Counted from the first letter of the stretch, positions 24,460 to 38,876 are shown. The stretch: DNA of 64,000 nt from Certhia americana (GCA_018697195.1 CM031879.1:21748494-21812493); one strand, 5' to 3'. Program-made: numbers and translations. Notes: generated by a model not told the origin, from the sequence alone.

Positions 24460-27400
24460 TGGGAAGGCTGGCAGTGTCACAGAGGGTCAGCACCTCCTGA
24501 GAGAGGGTAATCAGGCAGCAGAAGCTGCAGATCAGAAAGCCAAGCCAGGGCAAACCAACCCTTACCTTTGTCTCCCATTCACATCTCAGTTCCAGTTGGA
24601 TTTGGGAGCCATTCACAGCTGCACTTGCCTGGAGAGACAAAACAATGTGTGCTAGAGGGCCTTTGGCTACCATGCTGCAGGAAAAACAAAAATGCAGTTA
24701 AGCAGCTTCCCTTTTGCTCTCTGTTTGGTTCTATTAAATCATCTCTAGGAGATTTCTCTCAGCAGTCATAAAACCAAATATCTTGCCTCTGGAATAGGAA
24801 AATTTTCACCAACTGGTGGATATTTTCAACACAATTTCTTGCGGGGAGCAAAGTCCTCCACATTCAAGGGCTGGACATTACTCTCATTAGCAAATTATTT
24901 TGGTCTTTTTTTTATTTGATAATAGCAAGTTATTTTGTTTGAAACTTTCCTTTGTTAAAGAAAATAATCCGTATTGGAAATAAAACACAAGGGAGAACCT
25001 CACTTTTGAGAAAATATGGTCTCCTTAGAGGAAGTAAAAAGAATCTTCCCAGGTTAAAGGTAAATTATTACAGTTTTGCACTTAAGGTAAAAAGATTTTG
25101 CATTAATAATCTAAAATCATCCAATTCTGTTGAAAGCAATTTTACTTATTAACATAAGTAATTATGCAAGAAAACAGCTTTCTGTGCCAAGGACTAGTGT
25201 AAACACTTTATGTAGTTTATACATACTTAAATATATACTATACTTTATATAGTAGGTATGCTTGCTTTCTGAGGAACATAAACTCAGAAATCATCCTGAC
25301 ATTTTTAGGTCTATGGCAATGAATTTCAATTATTTTAATATTTCTTTCCTGATTTTTCTCCTAAGCTTACTATATAATTGTAGCACTCTAAAATGAGGTG
25401 CTCGGAAGTTTTGTGGCATTAGTTTCCTGAGAAGCAGGTGTTGGGCAGAGATATTAGTGTGTCAGAAAAAGATTATGATTTTTCAAAAGTGCAATTTGGG
25501 GCAGAGAAACCCAACATTTCCAAAAATCAAAATTAATATTCTTGTCATGCTGGTTTTTATTTTTAAACTGTTGGAAAACAAATTAAACTCCTTCCTCAGT
25601 TGTCTCTTTTGAAAACAAGAGCACCAGGTTCATCACAAACTAGTGACAAAATCGTGTGGGACCTGCTTGCAATAACCCTGGGAGAACCAACTCTTGCAGT
25701 CTTATTTCTACGTCTAATAATCTGAATTTGACTTTGAAGAGTCATGCAGCAACAGCTCAGCATATTTTCAAGTCATTCACCCAGGCTTGAACAGCAATCC
25801 ATTTTGCATTACCATAATCTGATCTCAGAACCAGACTGTGATCTCAATGCAGTTTTCTCATGATTATCACTGATTTACAAAAATAGAAATGCACAATATA
25901 AAGATGAGATCTTTCCTTTTCACTGTTCCTTATTTTATTTCCCACAGCATATTCCTCAAACCTTTCATTTATAAAGAGTCTTCTATCTCCTACTTCTCTG
26001 TTACATCTCTGCTTTTTCTCATTTATCATGTAGTTATTTCTCTCCTTATCTCCACAGCTTCTCAAGACTTCAGTATCTCATTAAAACAAAATTGAAACTG
26101 TTAACCTCCCTATTCTCAGTAGTTTCTCAAAGTCTTTGAAGGACACAACAATGCAATCACATACCCATCAACTTTTAGGAACATGTAATAACTCTTTAGG
26201 AATGTTGCATATTTAAAAGAGCAGCAGGCAATTCAATTCTTGTCTTGTCTCCATCATGACCTAAACAGTCCCAGAACACAAAGTATGTTCTAGATTCAGG
26301 GACAGAGCTAGAAGAGGAACTTTAAAGTGAACACAAGTATGAAAACATGACTGGGTTTACTTTGCCATTCAGCACTACACCCAATAAGTCAAGGTTAATT
26401 TGAGAACTGTATTTGCATAATACTCAGAAAAGACTGTGAAGTTCATGCCGTATTTCCATGGAGAGGATGCTAAGTTGCACCTTTCAGTGGACTGACAGCA
26501 AAACTGTGTGTCTGGAAGAGACTAAGACATCTCTTCTCCACCACGTTGTATGAGGCTCATTCTCAGACTGTTCCTCTGTCAGGATGGACATACTCCTCTG
26601 TGCTGGCTTGCTGATCAAATTGTAGAGATGCTGATGACCCAGTCCAAAATCAGGATGATTTGCAGTATACTCTTTTGAGACTCTATTCCAGGACTTCACA
26701 TGAAGGAGTTTTTGTCACCACTTTTTTGCTGAATTCTGCTCTGAGGATTGGTGCCTATGTCTCCAGGCAGAATTCTCTACATGAAAAAAAGCATTAAACA
26801 GTCACCGTGGGAGAAAAAAAAGCACCAGGCAGAGAGCAAATAGGACAAAGAAGAGATTGAGAAATTATCTTCCTAACAAAATACTGAAACAAATATTAGA
26901 GATTAAGACCTATGAGCATTCAAAGGTTAAAAACAAAGTCAAGAATAATAGCCAGTGCAAATGTTTGAAGTATAAAAATGGAAAGTGAATTTAAATTACT
27001 TAGAATAAGATAACATTTTCAGTTAATAAAGGGAACTAAACGAGATGAGTATAACTTCAGTTTGGTAGGGCACTTTACACAATGCGTCACAAAATTAGAC
27101 TTAAAGAATTAAACGAAATTACACCAAAAACGTATACTGTAATATGGGTAGTAGTTCAAAGACAGTTGATGTAAGGTAATTTTAAATGAAAGTATATTCT
27201 TTTAGATGAGCTCTCCTGTACCTCTGAAGTTTGTAATAGATCCATTCTAATTTAGTGATTCTATACTCCTGCTCAAAGAGGAGGAAAGACAGAATAAGAA
27301 TCAATGTTACAGGTCAACTATGCAAACTTGTAAGTACAGTGAAGGGGAAAATATATAAAGGAATATTATCCATTTAAGAGTACTAGTGAAATAATGCGGA

Positions 27401-29760
27401 AGATATAATTCCCCTAGGGACAGATTTTCCATAGGAATAATGCTGATAACAAAACCAAAATAAAACTTCTTTTTGTAGGGATTGTTAAAAAAGAAGATTT
27501 TGAAGCTAACGTGGTAACAAACATGATGTTCAGAATGATTGGCTAACGCTGAGAACTCAACTAAGACTTCAGCTGCCTAAGGGACCTTGATCTCTCATAT
27601 CCTTGCTCCAGCACCTTTTCTTCCTAAAATTGAGCTCGTTAGTGACAGGCATCCTTCCCCAAGCAAAGTTTGTTATACCTTTCCTGCTACATTTGTGTGA
27701 AATACTCTTCCAGGCATTGAAACACAAGTCCTCAGTAGACTGACAAAATATATCCAATTGTCCTCTGGCATGGCTTGCTCTGTTGCTTTGCCCCATGTTT
27801 TCCCTTGAAACACAAGAACTACTTCTGGCAGAAGTTAAAATCATTTGTTTTGTCAGCATAAAATTAGGGATCTGTCTGTCTTTACCTATTGACTGGCTTA
27901 GTTCTTAACTAAACTATTCTCCAGTGATTAGCTTACTGAGATGAAAAACCATTATCTTCTGCCTGGAAGGACTGTGTTCAAATAAGTCATAGTTTAAATT
28001 CATTGAATCATACATTTCATGTAAAACTTACTAGCCTCCCACTCACATGCTACTCAATCACACAAAAAAGATTAATGCCTTTGGTTCACTAGTGATTCTT
28101 GTGTTAAATGTGAATCCTTATCCAGTCTCTGATTGTTTCCATGAAACTTATCCTCAGTGCAAGTCATTTAAATTCACACATTCTGAATTAAAACCTCCAG
28201 ACAGATATTGCTATCAGGTAGGCCAGAGCCAACTCAAATAAATCTAGTGTGTAAGTTACCCTACTCCCACATTTTTTAGGCCCAAACAGAGGTGATGTGT
28301 CTTCTATCACATTTTCTGAATCTCTAACCTACTCGTAAATAAATATCTACCTTGGAAAGTTCCCTACCTGGTGGAAGAGAGTCTGGAAATATGCTCTCTC
28401 TGTTGTGCTTTGAAATCCTTCATGCTCTCTGACACTTCTACCCTGGCTAGTATAGTCTACATATTTCCTAGAAGTAGTCTTTTAAAAACTCAGATCAATA
28501 CATTGATTGCCTAAATCTGACCTGTACTCTATTAAAACTTGACAAATATTTCAGTCAGCAGCTGCAATCAGCAAAGTGCACGGAAATTAATACCTGAAAA
28601 TACCTGGAAATATGTATTGCAAGTCATAAATTATACAGAGAAATAAAATTTGCATTCATGGGAAAGGGGATAATCCAGCTTCCTTTTGGCAGCTGAAACT
28701 ACTGTGTGGTGCAGTTCATCATATTTCAAGAAAGAATCTTTTTATACCCACATATAACTTTTGAAGTTTTCTTCTCTGTGGGACCATACTGATACTTAGC
28801 TCATGTTATCAGGTATGAGACATTTGTTTGTGCTATTTGAAAAAAACCAAAATCAAATATCTGCCCTTAAAACATCTGTGGACAACCTAATTTTTGTGTA
28901 TACTATTTTCTTGCTTCAGGAATTTGGTATCCAAAAGTAGCAACCTCAGTTTCTCAGTCATTTTTAGTTACTTACCTGAGCCCTTACACAAATATCATTG
29001 TAGACATGTGCTTTAACCATAGTTTATTACATACATTGAGCACAAATGCAATTTTTTAAATCTTCCCACTTTAAATTTTTTTTGAAAAATTTTTTTTTCC
29101 TTTTCTTGCCTGTTAAGTGACTGCAGTGCATGAGAGAGAAATGCACTTGTATATGTTAACCTGTCTCCTGTTCCAGCTACACTGTTTTCATTGTGTGGAT
29201 ACTATCCGGGTACTTTATCTTTAACAAAAAAATTATGATTCAGTCTGCTTCTTGTGGTTTTCTGGCCATATTTACTTTTCTCTGGAATAAGAGCTAATTT
29301 ATGCAAACCGGTCATACTTTTATCCCTAAAATTACTTTGATTTTTCTAAAACACAAAGTGAGCACAGCTAAGATGGCAGTTCAAGGAAAATTCTTGAAGT
29401 ATAAATCTTTATAAATGATTAAATTTGTTTAGGGTTCTCTGTCAGACATTGCTCATTAATAAAGCATAACAATTATTTGGCATTACACATGTCTCACAAT
29501 ATTTCCCCCACTGAGGTTAATCAACATATTTTCACATATTCATTTACGTTGCCTTGACTAAAATGTACATGAATGGTTACTCTTGTCTTTTTTATTTTTC
29601 TTTTTCTAATGTGACCAAACCCGAGATTGTTGTAATATAACTCTTGTAGTCATAACTCTTTTAATTTCTCCCTTAGAGTAAGTGAAGACTGTTTAAACTC
29701 ATAGATGATGGGATGAAGTGGGTCTTCAGTTCTCCCCCATTGGTAGGATATGTGTCTCTT

Positions 29761-29791
29761 GAAAAGCACATGAGCTTTTCCTCAGCTCATG
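29761..29791. repeat. Two overlapping, mutually exclusive inverted repeats
   Basis: GAAAAGC (29761-29767) pairs with GCTTTTC (29774-29780), while CATGAGCT (29769-29776) pairs with AGCTCATG (29784-29791). The two stems share bases and cannot form together. No role is implied in this context. Confidence 0.7.
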
Positions 29792-31352
29792 ACTCCTTTT
29801 TCTGAATTCACTTTCATGACCTGTATGCCTAGTCTTAGTGCTTGCTGCAATATCCATGTACCAGTTTCTATATTAAAATAATGAATGTCCAATTTTCCCA
29901 GAGGTGAACAGTCCATTCATCTTCTGTCATGAAGATCATATGAAGCGTTCAATCAAAGCTATCAACAACTTCCCATCTATGCTGTATGTACTTCTTGATG
30001 CTTGCAATTCTGATCAGCATATGCCAGATCAAGTCCTCTCACCTTTTCCCAGGAGCTTCAGGTTGTGCTCTGTTTTAAAATGGGTGGTGGCTTTGTCTTA
30101 TGCTTGTTAGAATTTTCTCAGCACCAACAATCATAAAAGCCTGGTTCAAGTCTTCCCCCAAGTGTTAATTTCCAGTCTAAGGATTTGTTCCTAATATGGT
30201 TTGAGATTTATCAAAATCCTGCAGTGATAAATCCTTAAAATGTTGGATTTATTTGTATTCTGTTGTTAAAAATATGTAACCCAGAAGTTTCATTTCTAAC
30301 TAAAGTGCATCACTGTTCACATTTAAATAACAAAAATCTAATTTAAGTCAAGCAGAGTAATGTAAGCAAGAAAAAAATAATTTGAAAAAGCAATTGTTTT
30401 CGAGGACATTATGAAACATGAAACCACCTTCGAATTATCTGTTGCTGTATTAACATTAAATGCTGCTTGAAATTCTCATACAATTCTTTCTTATTTCCAG
30501 GAATTTTATCTTTGATGAAGCCAGGACTAATGAAACATTTTCTTTGTCCATACTAATTTACACATACTTATAGTAACCTCTACTACCCAGGAGTTATTCT
30601 GGTCATAAATTTCTTGTAAATAAATTCTTGAGTGCAGAGAGTATAAATTAGAACAGCATAAGAAAACTTGGGTTTCTGTAGACCCTCCCCGAATTGCAGT
30701 GGCAATCACAAAGGCTATTTTGATTTGTTGATGTACTGTAACTGCAAAATACTATTGAATAAATAGGAAAATGAAAGTACAGGGAATAATTTTGTCAAGT
30801 GATTGATGCTTCTTCTTTTACTATAAGTCACACGAATGTAGTTACCAACATCATCCATAGAGATGCTTTTAAAATTAAAATCTCCTGTCACAGTCAGTAT
30901 TATCCTTTCCACCCAACCATGAATTTTATCAGCAAGCCCTTGTCTCATACAGAACTTTGCTAAGAAAATAGTTTTCTTTATCCTCTACTCAAGGTAGTAC
31001 TAAAAAGATGTAATGATTTGAGGTTACTTAGCAACATAGACAATAAATATCTCTCTTTAAAGATGACATTTCCCCTTCCTTAGAAACATCCTACCTCAGT
31101 ATACAGCACTGGGGTTTGAGGGACTGGATTCTCTTCTGTAATACAGCTCCCAACAGTCAACAACAGTACTTTAGATATTGAATTCATCATAGGAGAAGAA
31201 AACAAAATAAACATTTAGAAAGCAAAATGCCTCAGTGGCTTTCATTCCAGAAAGGCATTCCCCTAACTTTTCCATATCACTATCAAGAAGCTGATGGAAT
31301 GGCAGTTGAGGAAGCAGGCAACTGAATGACAGCTTTCAGGGGAGCAATACTG

Positions 31353-31382
31353 TGAGCTGCTGCTGTTCCTCAGCAGTGCTCA
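31353..31382 (+). repeat. Imperfect hairpin in a GC-richer patch
   Basis: Bases 31353-31365 and 31371-31382 form 11 pairs (five outer, six inner) with a small internal loop and a TTCCT terminal loop. The hairpin is too short for a microRNA precursor. Confidence 0.6.
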
Positions 31383-34134
31383 GAGTGGTGTCCCCTGAGG
31401 ATGCCATCCCACAAAATAACTGTGCTAGGCCCCAGCACTACAATGAGCATGAAGCAACTTACCTGCTTGATGTCGAACTACCTCAGTGTTTCTCTGCTGC
31501 AAAAACCTGTAAATACTGTGTCATTGCTGATGTGTAATGAACCCCCAACACACAATTTGAATGCACAACACGTGACTTTCTAGTACCTTGTTTTGCAGCC
31601 TTGTCCATAGCTTTGTCATTTACTTATCTTGTATAAACTGTATTCATGTCAATAAACCTGAGCACTAGTTGTCAGAAAAATACTGAACAAGTTAAACTGG
31701 AACAGTATCTCTTTTGTTGTAACATCATATGTGACTGAAAATATTTCTGTTTAGCTCCACTTATATGTCAGCAAAAATTACAAGGACTGTTCCAGTTCTG
31801 GATCAAATAATTATACCTTTTGATCCAAGTTCACTTGTTTTTCTTGGGGCCAAGTTCATTTTAATCTGGGACATAGTATTTGGAAATAAGAGAAAACAAC
31901 AGATCAGAGGAAGATATGTAAAAGGAAAACCTGTCATTCTTGAGGAAAAAAAGAAGTGAAACTATCCTTACAGATGCAGTCACTACAAAAGTCATCAAGA
32001 GAAAACCAGAAGATCCCATTCTTCTAAATGGGATTCTTCTGAATTCTCCTTTTAGTCTTTGCTATCTGTAATTCAGCTTTGGAATTAATTATGACAGGTT
32101 TTATAGCTACAATATTTTAAGGCTAAAAATAGAATGGGACATTGTTCTATCATTTGTATTGCTGAACTCTTTGGTGCCTTATTAATGAAATATTGCTAAA
32201 ACAAAAGTTCTAGTAACTAGTAACTTCATAAAATAATTGAATATCTACTTTTTTTCTCCTATGACATGACACTGCAAAAAGAATATGAGTCTGGTTTTGT
32301 AACTTTTGTTTGGTTTAACTTGATTTTTTTTAATTATAGTGGCTGCAAACAGGTCAACAACAGCATATACTCAACCATTAGGATTTCCATGGTTAATGTC
32401 ACAAGTGATATCATTCTGAAAATAATCCTAGCAAAATTGCACTAGGTATTTTTCACACTTCAACAGGATGGCTTATCTACAGATAGTCATTCCTACTGAT
32501 AAAGATCCCATGTAGCAGCATCAGTGAGGGGCACATATGGAGAGGAAAGAATGCAATTTAACATTCACATTTGGCACTCTCAGTAGGATTCATCTGATTT
32601 GCAAAGGAGGCAGACAAGAAATACAGCCATTAATAAAGATGATTCACTATGGTAGATGATCTTTGAAGCCTATACTTAAAAACATCAGATCTGCTTATAT
32701 CTCTGAATTCTGCAACTATTTTTAAAAGTTTGTGGCAAGTAAGTAAGCTATTAAGATGTAATAATAACCCAATAATTCCAATACAATTACACCCCAAAAG
32801 CTAGATATATTCTCTTGATTTCCTTGATTTCCAGAAGGCTTTCAATAGAAAAAATATTGATGTGGTGCAGATTTAGACTTGTTTGGATAACATCCAGCTC
32901 CCTGGACTTCTAGTTAAGGATTCCACAGCTCTGTTGGATCAGATTTCACAGGATGAGGTTAAAGACATAAATTACTTCTTTAAATTGCCAATGGTCCCCA
33001 GAAAGAAATGTCTTTTTTTTAAGAAAATGTTTAGATTTCTCAGCAAAAAAGAAAAATTCATGAAATGCTGAAATTATGGTTTTAAAGAGATTTTCAATGG
33101 CCTTTGAATAAATAGAAATAAAATGTACCTGAAGAACACCAAAACAGTTTTCTTACTATATGTTAATCACAGTACATAGTGTGATATTCAGTTGATAGTA
33201 AGGGGCAGATAAACTTGAATGACTAAGAGATCTGTGCAGAGAAGAATACTGAAAAATTAATATTGTTCAGAAGACTAAATGGAGATAAGGTTTCCCAGAT
33301 CCATGCTATCTGGGAAAAATACAACTCTGTGCTTTTTTTTCCTTTTTTTTTGGACCTATAGACAAAACTGCTTAGTAGTCTAATTTCATCTACCTTAACA
33401 ATTAAGTTGCGGCTGCTCAAGAAATCCCCCAACATAGTTTGAATCAAACTCCAACAATGGTAGAAACTAAGGGGTACACTAATCACAGATGAATTTATGG
33501 AAAAAAAATGCAACATTTCTGGTGTTCAGTAGAGCCCCAAGACAATTTTCCTATGCTATATTCTCATTCTTTGCAAATTCTCACTGTCATTCCCCAAAAT
33601 AGGCAAGATGTAAGCCTTTTGGATTGTGCAGCTCTGGCCAATATTACCTTAGTTTGAGACTAGAGGCAACTACAGTTCCACTGAGGCTGTTGACATGGCA
33701 CTTGCAAGATTCTTAGCATAAAAGAAAAAAGATATTTTTGCTGTTAGTTATTTTGTCATTGCTTTTAAGAAAGCTTCCACAAACCAAAGCAGCACCCAAG
33801 ACAAAAATATAAAATATTTTTTGTGTGCTGAAAAAAATTTTGATTTATTCATCTGGTGTGTACAATTTTTAAATTTTAGGAAAGTTTTTAAAATTCTGTA
33901 TGAGGAAAAGATGGAGTGTCTTTCTGAAAATCTTCACTGATTTTCATTTCTCCCTGAATAGTTAAAATTAATCCCACGTGTGAATGAACCATTTTGCTGG
34001 TATTCCTGCTTCTTGCTGTATGCCAGCACAGTCAAATACTAACGAGTGTGCAGCCATGTTCTCTTCTGAACAGAGCAGCACAGACACCTGTCATCAAAGA
34101 GCAGACATTCATCTCTGCTTGCTGAGGATTTATT

Positions 34135-34236
34135 TATGTACATGGATTTATTATATACATATATTATATTTATATATGTATATATATGTATATATGTGTA
34201 TATATATGTATAAATATGTATATATGTGTGTGTATG

Positions 34237-34272
<36 letters not shown>

Positions 34273-34296
34273 TGGATTTATTCAACTCCATGTACA
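34135..34296. repeat. Compound TA/TG/TGTA microsatellite with duplicated flanks
   Basis: A 110-base core of TA, TATG, TGTA and TG units runs from about 34152 to 34268 and ends in a pure TA stretch. The 18-base string TATGTACATGGATTTATT flanks it on both sides (34135-34152 and 34265-34282), identical in both copies. Immediately to the right, TGTACATGG (34268-34276) is mirrored by CCATGTACA (34288-34296), a perfect 9-base inverted repeat. An 83-residue-plus open frame through the tract is a by-product of the repeat period and is not coding. Confidence 0.85.
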
Positions 34297-37200
34297 GATG
34301 AACAGATGAACAAGAAAGAATAACCTGCTTGATGGTTTTAGGTCACCTACTCTGTTGCATCTTATTTGGATAAATTTTGAACTTTTATATATATTTTAAT
34401 ATCTCTAACCAAAACCCTGCTTCCCCTCCCTACTTTTTCTCATTTTTGTTTACTTTATCATTTTGCCTTTATCTTCTCTCCCAGTTCCTCATGACTCATG
34501 TAATTTTCATTACATTATCAGTTCAGAAAACTGAGAAATCTGTCAAGAAGAGATGTAAATGAGATGTAATAGAAGAACATTTGGGATTTATTTCAGCAAT
34601 CTGTGTGATATTAAAGAGATAAGGAGGAAGGAGAATGCTTATTTAATGTATGGTAAAGTCTATGGTATACAAAATGGAGAACAATATATAAAGACAATTT
34701 ATTCCTTCTGAACATGGTTTGCTCAGATTAGCATGTTCAATCAAACCTTTACTACCTACAACATTGTGCCAGCTGTGACATTTTTAAAAATGGAAAGGCA
34801 GGATTTGTTCATGAAACTCTTAGGCAGTTATTGACATTATTATTTATTCTGAAAAATTTATATGCTTGGTTCTTTATTAAAAAAAGTAAAGAGCACAAAT
34901 CTTGGCTTGAAGATTTTATGATGATGATGAGCCATTCTACAGTAAATCAACTGGGCAGATTTCTGCTGATATTGTATCTCCACATGAGGCCAGGAATCTG
35001 CCATAGGCAATTTGCAAGGTCAGATCTTTCCTAAAAATGCAAAATAATAAATTAAATAAATCATCACATACATTTCAAAAAAAATAAAAAAAGACACAGC
35101 TCCTCACACATATATTTTGACACATCTTCATTTTAACATACATTATTTAAAAAAAATATTTTCAAATGGAAGTGAATATGCTTTTCACTACTTGCAAATT
35201 CCGTAGTGATGCTTCCACTCTTCAGCAGGTTCTCATAACCCAGGAGTTTGACAGTGGCAAGTTTCCTTCATATGAAAATTCTAACTCCTCACAGCTGTGT
35301 AACAAACAGTCACCAAAGGACAGCCCCAGCCAGAGCCTAGCAATTTGCCTCAGCAGGAAATTATACAGGAAAGATGCAAGTATGGAGAAATCCTACGTGG
35401 GAGAACAAGAAAGAGCATAGGACCTGAAGTACAACAAACCAACAATCAAATACAGAATGACTTGGCAGCAAGGACATACCATGCTGAATCAGATGGCAGG
35501 TTCACTACCAAAACAGACAATGAAGGAACAAATGAATCATTAAGAAGGATGTGAAATGTGTGGGCTTCAAAGACAAAATTCGTCTCTGAAGAATGTTTTG
35601 CAGTCACAAAGCTGTATATGTTCAGCGGAATAAGGCTTGAGCATGCATGAAAATAATTCCTTTGAAAGTCTTCACTAGTATGAAAAGGTTACAGCTCTAA
35701 ATAAGTATTTCTTTATTAAGGCAAAAATCCCCATTTTTAATCAACACCTCTAACTGTGGTTCTCAATGATGCTTTCTGGTTCCTGATAATAATGCAAGCA
35801 TGGTAATATTATTAGGCTGAAGATTAACAAAAGAAGAAAAACCAGTGTCAGGAAACAGAGAACTAAGACATAACACCAGAAAAATAATATTTATTTTATG
35901 GAAGAAAAGCAAAGAGCCAAAATACCTTCAGAATCCAACAGAAATATTAGCAGATTTAAAGCATTCTATGTAATACAGATAATTTTTCTTCAATCCTGCT
36001 GTAAATTATGTATTGCTATATGCATAGAATAGAGAACTTCTTATATACATACAGAATATGAATATTTGCATTTGTTTCCAGTTTGGCTTTACAGTAAGAA
36101 ATTAAAATGACTAGACTAAGTCACATTGACTCAGCAATGAGCCAAGATTAGAAATATTGTTAATATTTTATTGTAAAACAATTCTATCAGTCTTCTTTGT
36201 TTTATATTGAATGCCTTTTTGAGTTTTCATGTTGTATTTTATAATGACAAAGAAGATCCTGAACAAATCATAGAATCATCAGACTTCAAGCTACTAGTAA
36301 CTCACTCTCACCATGGTAAAGGAGGTTTTCTGTCTCCCTGTTATGTATCTCCCATAGCTTTCCTGTTAAAGAAAATTATCAGGAATTCAGAGCCCTTTAT
36401 AGCTTCAATGTGTAACCTAGTTGTCAGAGTCTGGAATTATGAGAAATATTTCTTTGCATGTTTAAGAGATTTTAAGATCTCTGACAAAGAGTGTTTTTAA
36501 CCTTTGTTCATGGTAAAAGGGCTTTTAAGCTCTGGAATGAAGCAGAGTTTTCAAGAGTGTGTCTTAGAAGAATAGTGTGTAGTTTTATCACAGGGTGAGA
36601 ATTTTAGATATATGGGGTTTTTAGGATGGTAAGCAGGTGAAGACAAGATGGAGGAACCATATGGCTTTTGGGCTTCCTCCTTCATCCTCATCTCTGCCTC
36701 CATGTTCTGCAGTGAGGTGGCACATTATAGTTCGCTTAGAATAGAAGTTAACTTTCTAACAAAGATAATAGTTATTGGAAAAGTATTATAAATACTGATT
36801 ATGTAGATTGTACTATAAATATACATGCTACTCCATGTGGGTGGGGTTTCAGGGTTTTATGCCTTGGACTGGCCTGCAGAAAGAGCTCTGCTAGTAAGGA
36901 ACAAGAAATAATAAACTATGAAGAAAACACAATGGCTTGCGACCAATTTCTTCAGTCTCTGGCTGGGGAAACAAGACTTTTGCATTCTCAGGGTCAGGAA
37001 AAACAGCTGGCAGAGATGCACAAAAATATTTTTTTTATAAACCCGAGACCTAGTCACAAAAAATATTTGCAAACTGGCCATTTAGAGGTCCTGTGTTAAT
37101 AGGGAGTCTGGATGTGGAACATCCACAGTAACCGTAATTCTACATTTCTCAAATCTCTTATGCTTTGTAAGCCACTGGCATATGCAGTTGAATGCAGCCT

Positions 37201-38876
37201 GAGTCACATTCACCATGTATGACATGGTACCTCATTCAGCTTGTCCTGTAAGAGTTAGGTGTCTTGCTCAAGCCAGCAATCCTTGCCAATACAGAGAAAT
37301 AAGTGCACTGGCAGAAAGGGTGCAACTATTTCCAGCAATAGTTTTTGTAACAGGAACTTTCATCTGATAGCTCTTATCTTTCTCCAGCAGTTGCACTGGA
37401 AGCTGAAGAGACTGACTTCAACTTGACACCCAATTACTGCTAATTAAAACTAACGAAAATAAGATCCACTACTATTAACAGAAACTGCAAGCAAAATGAA
37501 ATCCCTATGATTTCCTCCTCATCAAGCTACACAAAAGCAGTTCTTCTCTTTTAATACACCTACTCAAGAGAATTTTTTTTAAATTAAAGAAAACCATCCA
37601 TTTTAATATTGTATATTTCTTCTTTATGGATTCTCAGTGAAGAGATTTATGGGAATAAAGTAATTAGCATAAAAATACCACAAATATCTGTTGGTAAGAT
37701 CTTACCCACACTACTCTGGCAGATTTTAAGGAGAATAAACTGAAAGACTGAAACTTCACAGGCAAGGTCTGATACTGTCCATACCAGCAAAATCAAGCCT
37801 ATATTATAAATGGTATTGCATAGGCAGTTACCTCTATTTAGTTTCAGTTTTAGAACAACAACAAAAATATATTAAAAGTTATTTTCTCTAGCTCCACATT
37901 TTTTAATAGAATTATACTTTTTCTAACAGTTAAATTTTCAGCTTCTTAATGGTTCTTTAATATTGCACTTTTGAACAGTAATGCAGTTCTTTGGGTGGAG
38001 AGGTCTTATTGGAAAATTTGGGTAAATTTTTCACTTCTTCCTATCATGTTGTACTATACCATACAATTCACACAGTCATAATATAGCCATCAATCCTGTG
38101 TCGAATCTTTTCCATGTGATAGACCAAATATGGAATGTTCAATGATTTTCTTTGAACCCTTTCTGCTAAACAATATTCATACACAGTAGAGTTAATTGAT
38201 ATCCTTCAACAAATCATTTTCATTTTTCCCTCAAGAGCTTTAATTTCAGTTTGTCAGTACAGCTAACTATTTGAGATTTGCAAACATCCCTACTAAGCTT
38301 AACCCATCATCTTCTCAGGAAACAGGAAAAATTGTATTGCTATACACATATATATTCCAATTTTGTATATCTGTTTCAAATTTATATTCAAATCCTTTTT
38401 TCCCTTTACAAGATGTTCTTAACCAGGAATTTGCACAGCAGAATAATTAAATCAATGAGAGAATTATGGTAAACTAAACATAGGCTTACTCTGAATAACT
38501 CCCAGAATTGCTCCAAGAGATAAACAGAAAGTTCCCCTTCACAAAGTACAGAAGCATCTCAAAAGAGTGTCCTCTATAACTTGCAATGAAGGAAGTGGAT
38601 ATAAAGCAAAAAATCAGTAGATTTTTTAAAACATAAATACTATGTTTTAGTATAAAATAGTTGCTTTTGTGTGCTGTAAGGCATGAGTATTTCTCATTTC
38701 AAGTAGAGTCTCTTATCAGATAATTCAATAAACATGTAAGTAATCTGTGGACATAATAGAAGTTCTTGCAGCCAAAGAAAGTATTCATCTTCACAATTAT
38801 GCTATGATTCACATTAGGTTCTGTGTATCTCATGACTTTCTCATGGATATACTTTCGTCTTATTTTTGTCTGCTGA

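Larger units (their letters stand above)
15471..33983. other. Non-coding stretch, no gene recognised
   Basis: This long AT-rich region is without recognisable coding sequence or a classifiable mobile element. The longest open frame of the window (159 codons, 15941-16420, plus) lies here but reads as low-complexity, non-coding sequence. Structured items are listed separately: homopolymer tracts at 15624, 16823, 24249 and 24371, a hairpin at 24443-24459, overlapping inverted repeats at 29761-29791 and a hairpin at 31353-31382. The patch 24400-24770 and the patch 31330-31680 are somewhat more GC-rich. A pyrimidine-rich stretch at 22238-22277 repeats TTTATTTCC-like units. Confidence 0.55.

Noticed and set aside
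24422..24673. 83-codon minus-strand frame with a hydrophobic middle
   Set aside because: The hydrophobic run could suggest a membrane segment, but there is no family match; kept only as part of the patch finding.
27569..27859. 96-codon minus-strand open frame
   Set aside because: No family resemblance and no exon boundaries or supporting context.
31651..31656. AATAAA as a gene 3' end
   Set aside because: The hexamer is frequent in AT-rich DNA and no upstream coding exon is recognisable.
33984..34301. 105-codon open frame over the microsatellite
   Set aside because: The Tyr/Ile/Met/Val-rich tail is a translation of the TA/TG array.
36266..36279. AATCATAGAATCAT, like the reverse of a CR1 end
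   Set aside because: Only 14 bases match and the sequence that follows does not resemble the CR1 3' region.
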